Assembly (NCBI GenBank): GCA_031002005.1
Contig: JARYHS010013631.1
Span: forward strand, 64,787,832 to 64,851,831
From: Vandiemenella viatica
Lineage: Eukaryota; Arthropoda; Insecta; Orthoptera; Morabidae
Reading direction: 5' to 3'
DNA length: 64,000 nucleotides
This document shows positions 50,520 to 61,383 of this stretch, in pieces. The notes beneath the pieces were generated by a model. The model was given only the letters and a program-made list of their open reading frames with translations, was not told where the DNA came from and did no database searches. Numbering within the stretch: the first letter of the stretch is position 1; every line of letters begins with the position of its first letter. The position numbers were made by a program, and so were the translations under genes.

Positions 50520-52807
50520 AAATCCAAGAAAAAATGATGGACTTCATTTTATACGCATTTCCAAACAGTAATGACAAATGGAGAAACTTATAAAAAAAAG
50601 ATGGCTTGTTTATTCTAAATCTGCAGATGAGGTATATTGTTTTTGCTGTTGTTTATTCAGCAGAAGATCTCAGTCTTATTTGGGAATAGAAGGATTTGAT
50701 GACTGAAGGCACTTATCAGCACACCTAAAAACTTATGAAACTTCCTCAAATCACCAACATACCATGCCAGTAGGATAGAAGGGTCCGTTCAATTAAAGAA
50801 CTTCATTGGAATAAACAACCATTTGCAAAAATGGATTGAACACTATAAATCAAGGTGGGTTGATATCCTTGGCAAAAGATGTCTTTTTAACATGCAATGA
50901 TTTGTCATTCAGAGGAAGCTTTGGATCTGAAACCCTATATACTTCTAATAAGGTAATTTCCAGGGTCTAGTGCAACTACTACGAGAATTTAACACTGGTA
51001 TGATGGAGCACCTCTGCCGTATTGCTATTAAGGAGACTAATGTCTATTATTTTGGCGAAGGTATTCATAGTGAGTTAATGGCTTACTTGGAAGTGAAGTT
51101 CGCAATAAAATTTTGCCTATGGTATAGTCATCTAATACTTATCCATCTTACTGTATTGTTCTCTTGATATCAGTCACGTCGAACTGTTATCTTTATCATT
51201 ACATTTTGTCGGCTCTACCGAAGATCCAAGTGTGTGAGTGCTTCATTGCTTACAAGCTGGTAAGTGACTCATCAGGAACTTTACTCACTGGCCTCTTTAT
51301 TGGCGATACTTGGCAAAAGTTTGATTTGGCTGTGAACCATTGTCAAAGGCAAGTATGTGACAATGGATCCAATATGATACTTGAAAACAGCGGTGTCCAA
51401 GGCAGAATTCTGAATCAATATACTTGAGCATTTATTAATCAATGCGCCTGTCATAATTTAAATGTAGGAATAACAGATGCTGCCAAAACATCAGTTATAT
51501 CGGTTTTCTTTTTTGGATTTCTTTAAAGAATATTTGTTCTAGTTTCTGAATCAACAGAGTGATGAGAAGTGATATATCCAAGCACGTAGAAGAACTACCA
51601 CTGAGCATAGTTTGCAAAACTCGTTTAGAGAGTAGAGTTTCTAGCTTTGCCACAGTTTGTTATCACTGCTCTTCAATTTGTGATGCTCTAATGGATCTTC
51701 ATGAAGAAATAAATTATTCAGTTGCAGCAAAAGAGGCCTTGTTCCTGAGCCAGTTATGGAGCAATTTGAGTTCATAGTTACAATGTTGGCTTGGTATGAT
51801 ATTGTTTTCAGGTAAATAATCTCAGCAAGTGTATGCAGTCTACAGATACCCCAAACGCTTAGCAATTTCTTGAAAAACGCTCGATAAGAGTGCCGGTGTT
51901 ATTCGTTTTCTTAGATAGCAGCTGAGGAAACTGAAGTTGCTTCTCAGACTAGGATAGATCCTATTATTAAGCCAGTTTGATCCCAAAGAAAGAGATTTTT
52001 TGAAGCTATAAATGAAACAGCAACATATCCTGAAGAATTACTTACAGTGGATGTGATAAAGCATTTGTCACTCAATTTACATAACAATAAAAATTCAATG
52101 ATACATGGTCTTTTTTACACAATATTAAAACAATTCCTGGAAATTCTGAATTGGAAAAAGCTTTTGCAGATTTAGAAATAAGTTTAACTTATGGAGAAAA
52201 ATGTGACTTATCTTGTGACAATTAAGTTTTTCACGGCGTATGGTAGACAGGAATTCTTCACGGGTCTTCTGCCGGATAAGATCTTTTAAACACGACGTTT
52301 CAGCAGTCACCTCCGCTGCCTTCATCTGGTGAGCTGTTATCGCGAAGTAGCTGCCGCGATGACAGCTCACCAGATGAAGGCAGCGGAGGTGTTTAAAAGA
52401 TCTTATCCGGCAGAAGACGCGTGAAGAATTCCTGTCTGTGACTTATCTTGTTGTGAACTGTTTGAAGAACTTTAAAGGTTAAATGATTGTTCAAGGGGCT
52501 TGAATCAGCAGAACCAATAAAAGTTCCTCAGCTTATGAAACAAAATGGTTGGGAGGATATATTCCTGAATTTGTGGACAGTACTTCGAATTTTGCTAACC
52601 ATATCTCTACCTGTAGCTAAAAGAGAACAAAGTTTCAATAATCTAAAACCAATGAAAAATTGTTTACGGTTAACTATGCCCCAAGATATTCTGTCAAATC
52701 TTGCAATTTTATCTATAGAAAATGATATTGCCCATGACTTGAATCATTCTGATTTCGTTAACAAATTTGCAAATGCAAAAGCTAGGAAGGTGGCAATCGT
52801 AGCCTAG
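50520..52807 (+). pseudogene. hAT (ZMYM/TTF-type) transposase relic
   Basis: The best part is 52487-52807: LWTVLRILLTISLPVAKREQ, SFNNLKPMKNCLR and LSIENDIAHDL, ending KFANAKARKV. This is the C-terminal hAT dimerisation domain of the ZMYM1/6-like group (family: LRIxLTIPVTVAxxERSFSKLKxIK). Upstream, out-of-frame pieces at 50520-51780 (a zinc-finger-like CFCCC area, then CDNGSNM at 51358, which resembles the family GQGYDGAxxM region) follow the expected order. Many stops and shifts, so no protein is possible. Confidence 0.75.
52216..52436 (-). mobile_element. 221-bp foldback with 14-bp TSD inside the hAT relic
   Basis: The arms 52246-52344 and 52355-52436 pair almost perfectly around a 10-nt loop (GACAGGAATTCTTCACG... 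/ ...GAAGAATTCCTGTC), except that the left arm has about 20 nt extra (GACGTTTCAGCAGTC region). A 30-bp unpaired tail (52216-52245) lies on the left. The duplication TGTGACTTATCTTG is exact at 52202-52215 and 52437-52450. Confidence 0.85.
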
Positions 52808-53664
52808 TTATGATTTTATTTCCTCATTTGTTTGTTTTAAAATAATTGGTTAAAAACTAATTAAATTTGACATATACGTGATGTGGGAGTTGGGTGCACC
52901 GTAGTAATAAACCTTTCCCAACATGTAGTGTTCTTTTTACTGTTGTATCTCATTCATACCACTAATGTACTATACTAATCATCCTGAGCTCTAAGATATT
53001 ATTAATATATGAAGACTATCTTCTGCACGTGGCTTGAAGACTATCTTCTGCACGTGGCTTTGCTTGAGTGGAATTCATAATATACGTATTCACATTCAAA
53101 TCCCACTGGAACCACTTTTTTGATTGAGATAAAAGTAGAAAGACTATGTGTTATTCTAAAACTTATCTTTAACTGTCCAGCCCTCTCTGTGTAAAATAGT
53201 AAAAAATGTCGAAGCAAACAAACTTTTACATTTTTAATATTAGGATGTAAAAAAATGTACATTATCTTCAGTCTGTATGGACAGGTTAATCACGAATAAG
53301 CGATTTCACATTTGGCAGTGCAATACTAATACCTTGCATCACCTGAAAAAACTTGCTAGGGCCGCCCCTGGTCTTGCCTAATTCAATGACTATGTTCTGT
53401 GTGGTACAGGTATAACGGTCATTTAACTGACACTTCATAGCGTTAAGTCAGTTGTAGATTTTCAACTTCATAAAGTGGAAATTCACGTTCATCACTTCTT
53501 CTTGTGATGCATACCAAAACAATTTCTTGTTCCTAAAAGTAATTCCATTTGAAATCAGTTAATATGAACTTCTATTTCTTTGTTCAGTCATTTTCCCTCA
53601 GAATTATCATAGATAAGTTCATTGGATGAGGTGATGTGTTGGTGGCAGTTGGGTCAGTGACGTA

Positions 53665-54996
53665 CGAGGGTTGTTTTTTAAGTAAGGGCCGTTTTTATTT
53701 TTTTAAAAAGATACAAATACTTTTGTAAAAAAACTTTTATTTTCTGATTCTACACACTTTTACCTATTTTTCTACATAGTTGCCTTGTATATTTAACCAC
53801 TTGTCATACCGTACAACTAAGTTTTTAATTCCCTCTTCAAAGAATTCGGCCGCCTGCTCCGACAGCCAAGATTTCACGGCCGCTTTCACTTCATCGTCGT
53901 CATTGAAGCGCTACCCGCCAAGATGGTGTTTCAGGTACCGTAAAAGGTGAAAATCGCTAGGAGCAAGGTCGGGGCTGTATGGTGGATGGTCCAAAACTTC
54001 CCAGCCAAAAGAAACAATCAAATCCCGAGTCTTTTGAGAGGTGTGAGGCCTAGCGATATCGTGCAGGAGCAAAACTCCTTTTGTCAGCATGCCGCGCCTT
54101 TTGTTTTGAATTGCTCTGCGGAGCTTCTTTCGAGTTGCACAGTAGGCATCTGAGTTGATTGTCGTTCCTCGTGGCATAAAGTCCACTAGCAAAACACCGC
54201 GCCGGTCCCAGAACACAGTTGCCATAATCTTGCGCTTTGACAGCGTCTGTTTGGCTTTGACCTTGACGGGTGAGGTTGTGTGTCGCCATTCCATCGATTG
54301 TCGCTTGCTTTCGGGAGTGATATGGGATACCCATGTTTCATCTCCAGTGACAATTTGACTCAACATGTCATCCCCTTCTTCCTCGTAACGAATCAAAAAG
54401 TCCAATGAAGTGGCAAATCTCTTCCCTTTGTGGTCCTCTGTGAGGAGTGTGGGTACCCACCGAGAACACAGTTTCTTAAACTTTAGGTTTTCAGACACAA
54501 TTTTGTACAAAACCAATCTTGAAACTTGTGGAAATTCCAAAGAAAGAGTGGAAATTGTGAATCTTCTGTCCTCACGAATCTTTGTTTCGACTGCAGCCAC
54601 CAAATCATCAGTGATCACAGAGGGCCGGTCTGTGCATTCTTCGTCATGGACGTTTTGACGGCCATTTTTAAACTCTCTAACCTATTGACGCACTTTACCT
54701 TCACTCATTGCATTCAAGCCATAAACTTCTGCTAACTGACGATGAATTTCTGCAGCTGATAGGCTTCTCGCGGTCAAAAAACGTATCACTGACCGTATCT
54801 CACACGCAGCGGGCGATTCAATAATCGTAAACATTATAAAGTAGCACAGCGATGCGTACACGTCAGCTACAGAGCAGCAACTGGCATCAGTGTGAACGCG
54901 AAGGATGCCGGCAAGTGGCGCGGTGGATTGTTGCGGCGTCCGCGCGAACTACGGGACTATACGCGCGAACGGCCCTTACTTAAAAAACAACCCTCG
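53665..54996 (-). mobile_element. mariner element 2 (1332 bp)
   Basis: Ends CGAGGGTTGTTTTTTAAGTAAGGGCCG match over about 28 bp on both sides, with TA flanks (53663-53664, 54997-54998). Confidence 0.95.
53764..54834 (-). pseudogene. mariner transposase (element 2), two nonsense codons
   Basis: A single frame of 357 codons from ATG 54834 to TAG 53764. It is broken only by TAG for Trp in KVRQ-W-V near 54685 and TAG for probable Lys in HHLGG-K-RF at 53911. The N-terminal HTH has FLTARSLSAAEIHRQLAEVY; the linker is SRWVPTLLTEDHKGKR (family WVPHxLT). Catalytic Asp residues are present in VTGDETWVSH, LLHDIARPH (Ile for the usual Asn) and YSPDLAPSDFHL, giving DD34D spacing. With no indels and two point nonsense mutations, it is fairly young. 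Confidence 0.92.
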
Positions 54997-55925
54997 TAGT
55001 TGAATACAGTTCAGATACCAGGAGTTGATTCCTCAAAGGCATTGTGGACATTTGGTATTACTGTATGTCATTATTACTGCAGAAAATGTCACTTTGTGAC
55101 AGAGGTTTATACAGTTTCTCTCAAGATATACACTAGGCTGAATAGACCCCATTTATAGTGGTTTTGTCCTCTCCTCCAACCATGCTAACTAACTCTTATG
55201 AACAATTTACATTTTTGTTTCAATGGTATTGCAAAATAAAAACGACTTCTATGGAGACGTGTTAAAGAGAAGGTGCTGATTCACAATTGAATCTTAAGGA
55301 ATAACTTTTTTTTTATGGAGAATTATATGTTTTATTTTATTTATTTTTATGAATGTAACTTGTATTATAATTGGCTATCATAATGGAATTGCAGTCAGCA
55401 TTAAAATTTCAGTGAGGGCAGAGAAAGTAACAATCTCTTACCTCAGATGATATCAGTATATCACAGATTCAGTTTGTCTCCTATCCAAGGCACATCATAT
55501 CTTGGTGACAAAGCATTTACACACCCAGAAATTCATTTAATGTTCCTGTGAATCTGCAAGTTCCTGCAACCATTTCTTTTAAAGTGATTGTTTATTTACC
55601 CATTTTTTTCTGAAATTTTCTAATAATGAAATTTTTTTTACCCAACATTAATCTTAAAATTTTGACACATATTGTTTTACATGAATTTTACTAAAAGTGC
55701 ACTTTTTAGCATGTTTTTGATGTGAGACATATAAATATTGCTGAGAATAATAGTTTTAATGGAGTATTTCTGAAAGTAATATTTTGTATTTTCACTTTCC
55801 CCTGATTCTGAGTTAATTTGTGTGATTATATCATAAGGAACTGGATCAAAATAAGAACCTTTTACTGCATAATGAGATATGCTTCAAGTTTCTATTATTT
55901 TATTAAATCTATATAGATGAATATA

Positions 55926-57219
55926 CGAGGGTGGTTTGAAAAGTTCTCGGAATCACCGCTAGATGTCAGTGCTAGAGCAACGAGGTTCCCGCGCAATAAT
56001 CACACATCCTTTGTGAGTAAACACGTGGCGCGTCAGTGCTCTAGCTGCAGGAGTGTGGTAGTGACGACTCTTTGTTGTTGTTCCCGCGTAGTGATGTGTG
56101 ACAATGGAAAAAACTGAGATTCGAGCAGTGATTAAATACTTTGTAAAGAAAGGTATTAAAGCAAAGGAAATTCATGCTGACTTTCAGAACACACTAGGGG
56201 ACTCTGCTCCTTCATTTTCAACTGTTTCCAAGCGGACCAGCGAGTTTAAATTTGGTCGGGAGAGCTTGGATGATGATCCACGTAGTGGATGCCCAAAAAG
56301 TGCTACGACCCCAGAATTTATAGCAAAAGTGCATAAAATGGTCATGGAGGATCGTTGACTGAAAGTGCGCAAGATTGCTGAAGCTGTAGGGATGTCTTCT
56401 GAATGGATATATTATATTTTAACCGAAGAATTGGGTATGAAAAAATTATCCGCAAGATGGGTGCCGCGGCTCTTGACACTTGACGATAAACGCTCCAGAT
56501 TGGAAATGTCCGAACAAAGTCTGGCCCATTTTCAGATCAACCAACAAGATTTTTTGTGCCGGTTTGTGACTACAGATGAAACTTGGGTCCACTACTATAC
56601 CCCAGAGACAAAACAGCAGTCAAAGCAGTGGAAACATGCTGATTCACCATCACCAAAGAAAGCAAACGCAGTGCGTTCGGCCGGAAAGGTCATGGCCTCA
56701 GTTTTCTGGGATGCAAAAGGCATTCTGCTGCTAGATTATCTTTCTACTGGCCAAACAATCACGGGGCAATACTATGCAAACCTCTTAGACAAATTACAGG
56801 AAAACATACGCGAAACAAGGCCTGGTTTGGCAAGGAAAAACGTCATCTTTCATCAGGACAACGCTCCGCCGCACAAAAGTGTTATTGCCATGGCAAAACT
56901 TCATGAACTGAGGTACGAATTGTTGCCACATCCACCTTATTCACCTGATTTGGCACCATCAGACTTTCATCTATTCCCTAAGCTGAAAAATTTCCTCGGT
57001 GGACGGAGATTTTCTACAAGGGAAGAACTGACAGCCGAATTGGAGAGCTATTTTGCAGCCCTGGAGGAATCTCATTTTCGAGATGGGATCAAGGCATTGG
57101 AACATCGCTGGAACAAATGCATTAGTCTACAGAGACTCTATGTTGAAAAATAAAAGCAGTTACACCGAGGTAAGATACTTAATTCTAATACATTCCGAGA
57201 ACTTTTCAAACCACCCTCG
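55926..57219 (+). mobile_element. mariner element 3 (1294 bp)
   Basis: Ends CGAGGGTGGTTTGAAAAGTT, inverted at 57190-57219, are identical over about 27 bp; TA on both sides (55924-55925, 57220-57221). Confidence 0.95.
56104..57153 (+). pseudogene. mariner transposase (element 3), one nonsense codon
   Basis: Starts at ATG 56104, the first ATG in this frame; 350 codons in one frame to TAA 57151-57153. The only lesion is TGA at 56356-56358 (probably CGA for Arg before mutation). Features in order: HTH FVKKGIKAKEIHADFQNTLG, SLDDDPRSGCP (family DxxRSGRP), ARWVPRLLTLDDKRSR (family WVPHxL), and catalytic VTTDETWVHYY, HQDNAPPH and YSPDLAPSDFHLFPKLK with DD34D spacing. Identical termini and a single point lesion make it the youngest-looking mariner here. 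Confidence 0.93.
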
Positions 57220-57221
57220 TA

Positions 57222-60069
57222 ATTACTTACTAATGAATGAGAATAACTTTATGTTTATTTTGAATAACTTTCGATGTGTTCTCTATATCTATTGAATGAT
57301 ATATTTATATTTTACCACCTGGAAAACTTGATTGTGCTAATATAAATAAGTATTTATCTTTTACAGGAAACCAATCACTCTCACAGGGAATGTGATTACT
57401 GTGTTTTATAGTGGACAATGCTCACATAGAAGTTCAGATTTGTGTGTTCTCACAGACTGTGTGTAACAAAAAATCAAGAACTGTGGGAAACTCTCTTATT
57501 GTAAATTATATTTCTGTTTGTCAGGTTATTTTTTGTGTCTCTTCAGTATTATAGATATGAGCATATGCTGGCACACAGGCTAATTGATGAGGCAACCCCT
57601 GCATATCATAATTAAATCAGATAGCCAGGCAGAAAATTTTGAATGTAATTGGATATTCAACAGTTAAATGTAGCAGACTTTGAACAATCACTATATTTTT
57701 CACAAGGAAAAAACTGTGTTATAGAGTGGTTATTTTTCTGCTTATTTTTGCATTTTCGAAGTATACAAATGTTATACCACTTGCCTGTCACTTTTTAACT
57801 ATTACAACTAGAAATATATGCTTAACACATTTTCAATATGAAAGTACTTAACAAGTTATGAAACATTTTTAGTAGCTTTTCACCTGATTATAATTTCTAA
57901 ATGTTTTCAGTCACTACATTTTTATACGTATGAAATGGGTGTGGCAAATTTATTGTATCGCAGGTTCACTGTATTTAGAATGTTGTAATATTCTTTATGT
58001 GAATAGGATTTCTTGTAACATATTATCAGTATTTTTTCAGTTCCATATTTCTATTGGTTCTTGAGAACTGTGAGAATTTGTGTAATTATTATCTCCTTGC
58101 TCCAAGAATTTTCAGCTGTAAATAATTGCTGTTATTATATATACATTTGTACAAGTTAAAAATACTGTTAGATATCAACTTTTCTCTTGAGTTGAATGGC
58201 GGATCCAGATTTTCAGCTTACATGAATGAAAATTTTAGCATTGTTGTTACCCCGTAAGGGAACAAAGGACTGGGAAGGGAGGAGCCATTTCCATCTGCCT
58301 TCTGCAGAAACTGCAGTATTTAATTACTGTCACCCTTCATTTTCATTGAAAACTTCATAGCAAAAAAATAAAAATTGTTAAGGATTTAATGTGTACCATT
58401 TGTGAAGTATGCATTTAATCTCCTTTAATTGATTCCTGTTTTTTGTTCCTCCAACCAAAGATTTAAACTTATGTATGTAATGCAGTTCTTATACCACAGT
58501 TGGTTGTTGCAGCTGATTGTCAAACAAAGGCCATTAAAAGTAGTAGATTTGCCTAAGAATTATCTTTATTTTATTCATCAACAAACTGTTAATGTATAAG
58601 ATATAATGGCCTTTAATTTTTCACTATCAGTAGGTATTTTAATGAGAACAATCCTTGTTACAATTACTCATGTTGAGTATTCAGTGTCTGTACCACTTTT
58701 CATTGCAATGAAAAGAAAATATAATGTTCTGCCTTGTAGAAAATATTCCCAACAGCAGCCTTGATAACTGTGATAAAATCTCTGTAGTAATTTTGGCCTG
58801 CAATGTTAAAATGCCATTTGTGGATTAATATAAATGACATATGTTGAACTACAAAAAATATTTTTAAAACTTCAAGGACGTTATTTAGTGAACCCTGGAA
58901 TGTTAAATAAATAAATAGGCTGTTTTATTTGTGGACATGTGATGTGTAAAACCATATATGTACCGTTCTAGTAACATTAAAGTTTGCAAAAAACATTTTA
59001 AAAAAATATTTTTATTGGTATTGTTATTTGATATTCACCAGTCCTCAGAAATATGGAACTTAATTTGCTTTAAGTACTTACATATAAGTGAGGACCTTTG
59101 TGTACTTGTCATTAATACTTACTGATGTTAGTATGTTAAATTTGTGCTTAACATCATTTTATAATATTTTAGAAAAGCTCAAATTGTTTTTGGTCCTATT
59201 AGTTTTTGGTTAAAACATTTAATACTTCACTGCCTTATGCTTTGTCTCAATGATTCAGTTGTTGCAAGTTCCAAAAATCTATGTCTGTATTTATAAAAAT
59301 TTCCAAGACATCGGTTTTATGTTATCTGTAAATAATTATTACTGTTGGTTAGATCACATGATAAAAAAAAATCTTATTTTGGTCAAATTTTATCCTATTG
59401 ATTAGTCTTTTATTTATTTTAATTTAAAAAAAAGAGTAGGCAGTGTGTGTCTTCAATATGATTGATGAGTGAGTTCAGTGATATAAGTAAATAAAATTTG
59501 AGTAATGATACTGTAGCAATGTTGGTAAAAATTGGAGTAAATGGGAAATAAAGTAAGTGGCAGATAGTTGAACAACAGTTTTGGAGATTGTGGATCCATT
59601 GTACACTAGTCATTTAAACTAATATTTGCATCAAGGCACTGATAAAAGGTCCATTAGAAGTTTTAGAGAACTTTTTATTGATGATAGATACATGAAACAA
59701 ACTATACAGAGAACACACATTTGGTTAATATTTACTTACAGTTAAGTCTTACTATGCAGTTTCTGATAATTTTTCACTTTGTATACTCAAAATATGCAAT
59801 CTAAATTGATTTGCTTCATTCTCTATCGATAGGAAACAGGTATTTAGGTTCCAATTCTGCAATTAGAACTATTTAAAATGACTTTTGAGAAGTTAAACGT
59901 CAGTATTGTGTCTGTATACATTAAATTAGGGTTTCCTAACCTGGGTAGCTTGAAGACATGTCATGGTAAGGGGGAAGGGGGTGCATCATAGCTTTGCCAT
60001 CTGTATTGATGATACCTTGGCTCTAAGTGCATCGTTTCCTTCACTGCCTCTTAGAGTTGAAAACCTTTA
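57222..60069. other. Intergenic DNA
   Basis: AT-rich; no gene or transposon end that I can pair. Confidence 0.45.
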
Positions 60070-60071
60070 TA

Positions 60072-61381
60072 CGAGGGTGAGTCAAATGAAAACCTTAAAT
60101 TTGTAGTAAAAAATTGAAATTTCGCGCCGTTATCCTGTAACTTGGTAAGTGTGCTACAAGCAGCGTGCAGAATGGCGTGTAGGTGGCAGCATAGTGCAGA
60201 TGCACAAATACTGTCACAGTATCAGTATAAAGATGGCTGCCCCACTTGAGACTTGCACCAGGGAAGAACAGTGTTCTGTTATTCGGTTTTTGAGTAGTGA
60301 AGGTGTGAAACCTATTGAAATTCATCGAAGAATGTAGGTTCAGTACGGTGATGCATGTTTGTCACAGCAGCAAGTCTACGAATGGAGTAGGAAGTTCGCA
60401 AATGGTGTGACTTCAGTGGAACATGCTCCTCATCCAGGTCAGGCACAACAAGTTGTGACTCCACAGAACATTGCAGCAATTGAAGCCATAGTGATGGAAA
60501 ACTTCAGAGTGACACTGAATGACATTGCAGCATGTTTAAAGATTAGTCATGGTTCAGCACACCACATTGTGCATGATGTGCTCCAGTTTCATAAAGTGTC
60601 TGCAAGATGGGTGCCACGGCAGCTGACTCCTGAAATGTGAGAACGACATGTTGATGCTTGTGAAGAACTTCTTCGGCGCTTTGAATGAGAAGGTGATGGC
60701 TTCCTTGCAAGAATCATTACTGGGGATGAAACCTGAGTTCACTTCCACCAACCGGAAATGAAGAGAGCGAACAAGAATGGCACCATTTCTCATCACCAAA
60801 ACCAAAGAAGTTTCGACCAGAACCATCAGCAGGGAAGGTTATGCTGACTCTCTTTTGGAACGAAAAAGGCGTCATTTTGGAGCATTATATGCCTAGAGGA
60901 ACCCCTGTCACCAATGCATCATGCACATATCTCCTAAAAAAATCATCTCCGGCCTGCAATCAAATAAAAGTGACATGGATTGCTGTCATCAGGTGTCCTT
61001 TTGCAACATGACAATGCAAGGCCCCACACTGCCCGTACAACAGTTGCAACAATCACAGACATGCATTTTGAGTGTCTTCCTCATCCACCATACTCACCAG
61101 ACCTTGCCCCAACTGATTTCCATATGTTTGGATCACTCAAAGAAGCAATGGGAGGAACGAAGTTCTGTTCTGATGAAGAGGTATACCACGCGGTGCATGA
61201 GTGGTTGCGCGGACTACCAAAAGAATTATTTTCTAAGGGAATTTATGCCCTTTGTAAGCTCTGGAGGACTTGCATTGAGCGTGGGGGAGATTATGTTGAA
61301 AAGTGCTACAGCTTTGTACCACTTCTGCACAGTAAATAATATGTAAAAAAATATTTAAGGTTTTGATTTGACTCACCCTCA
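60072..61381 (+). mobile_element. mariner element 4 (1310 bp)
   Basis: Ends CGAGGGTGAGTCAAATGAAAACC and TGAGGGTGAGTCAAATCAAAACC (inward) with TA flanks (60070-60071, 61382-61383). Confidence 0.92.
60233..61339 (+). pseudogene. mariner transposase (element 4), multiply disrupted
   Basis: Start ATG 60233 (AAGATGGCTGCC) and end TAA 61337-61339 are in the same frame. Stops interrupt it near 60335, 60638, 60686 and 60734 (TGA for Trp in GDET-W), and a frameshift pair spans about 60770-60970. Readable parts: FLSSEGVKPIEIHRRM, SARWVPRQLTPEM (family WVPHxLT), VMLTLFWNEKGVILEHY (shifted frame), LQHDNARPHTA, and YSPDLAPTDFHMFGSLK, where Thr replaces Ser before the third Asp. The catalytic acids themselves remain. 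Confidence 0.9.
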
Positions 61382-61383
61382 TA

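Larger units (their letters stand above)
50049..53370 (+). mobile_element. hAT transposon relic (3322 bp)
   Basis: Ends CAGGGGCAGCCCTATAG and, inward from the right, CAGGGGCGGCCCTAGCAAG are hAT-type. The flanking octamers TTCTTACC and GTCTTGCC differ at two positions, consistent with an old 8-bp duplication. A transposase relic lies inside on the + strand, with a later foldback insertion at 52216-52436. Confidence 0.8.

Noticed and set aside
53911..54658. Open frames on the + strand opposite mariner 2
   Set aside because: Shadows of the minus-strand transposase, which carries all the family motifs.
58198..58215. GGCGGATCCAGAT, like a hAT end
   Set aside because: No matching inverted partner or 8-bp duplication found nearby.
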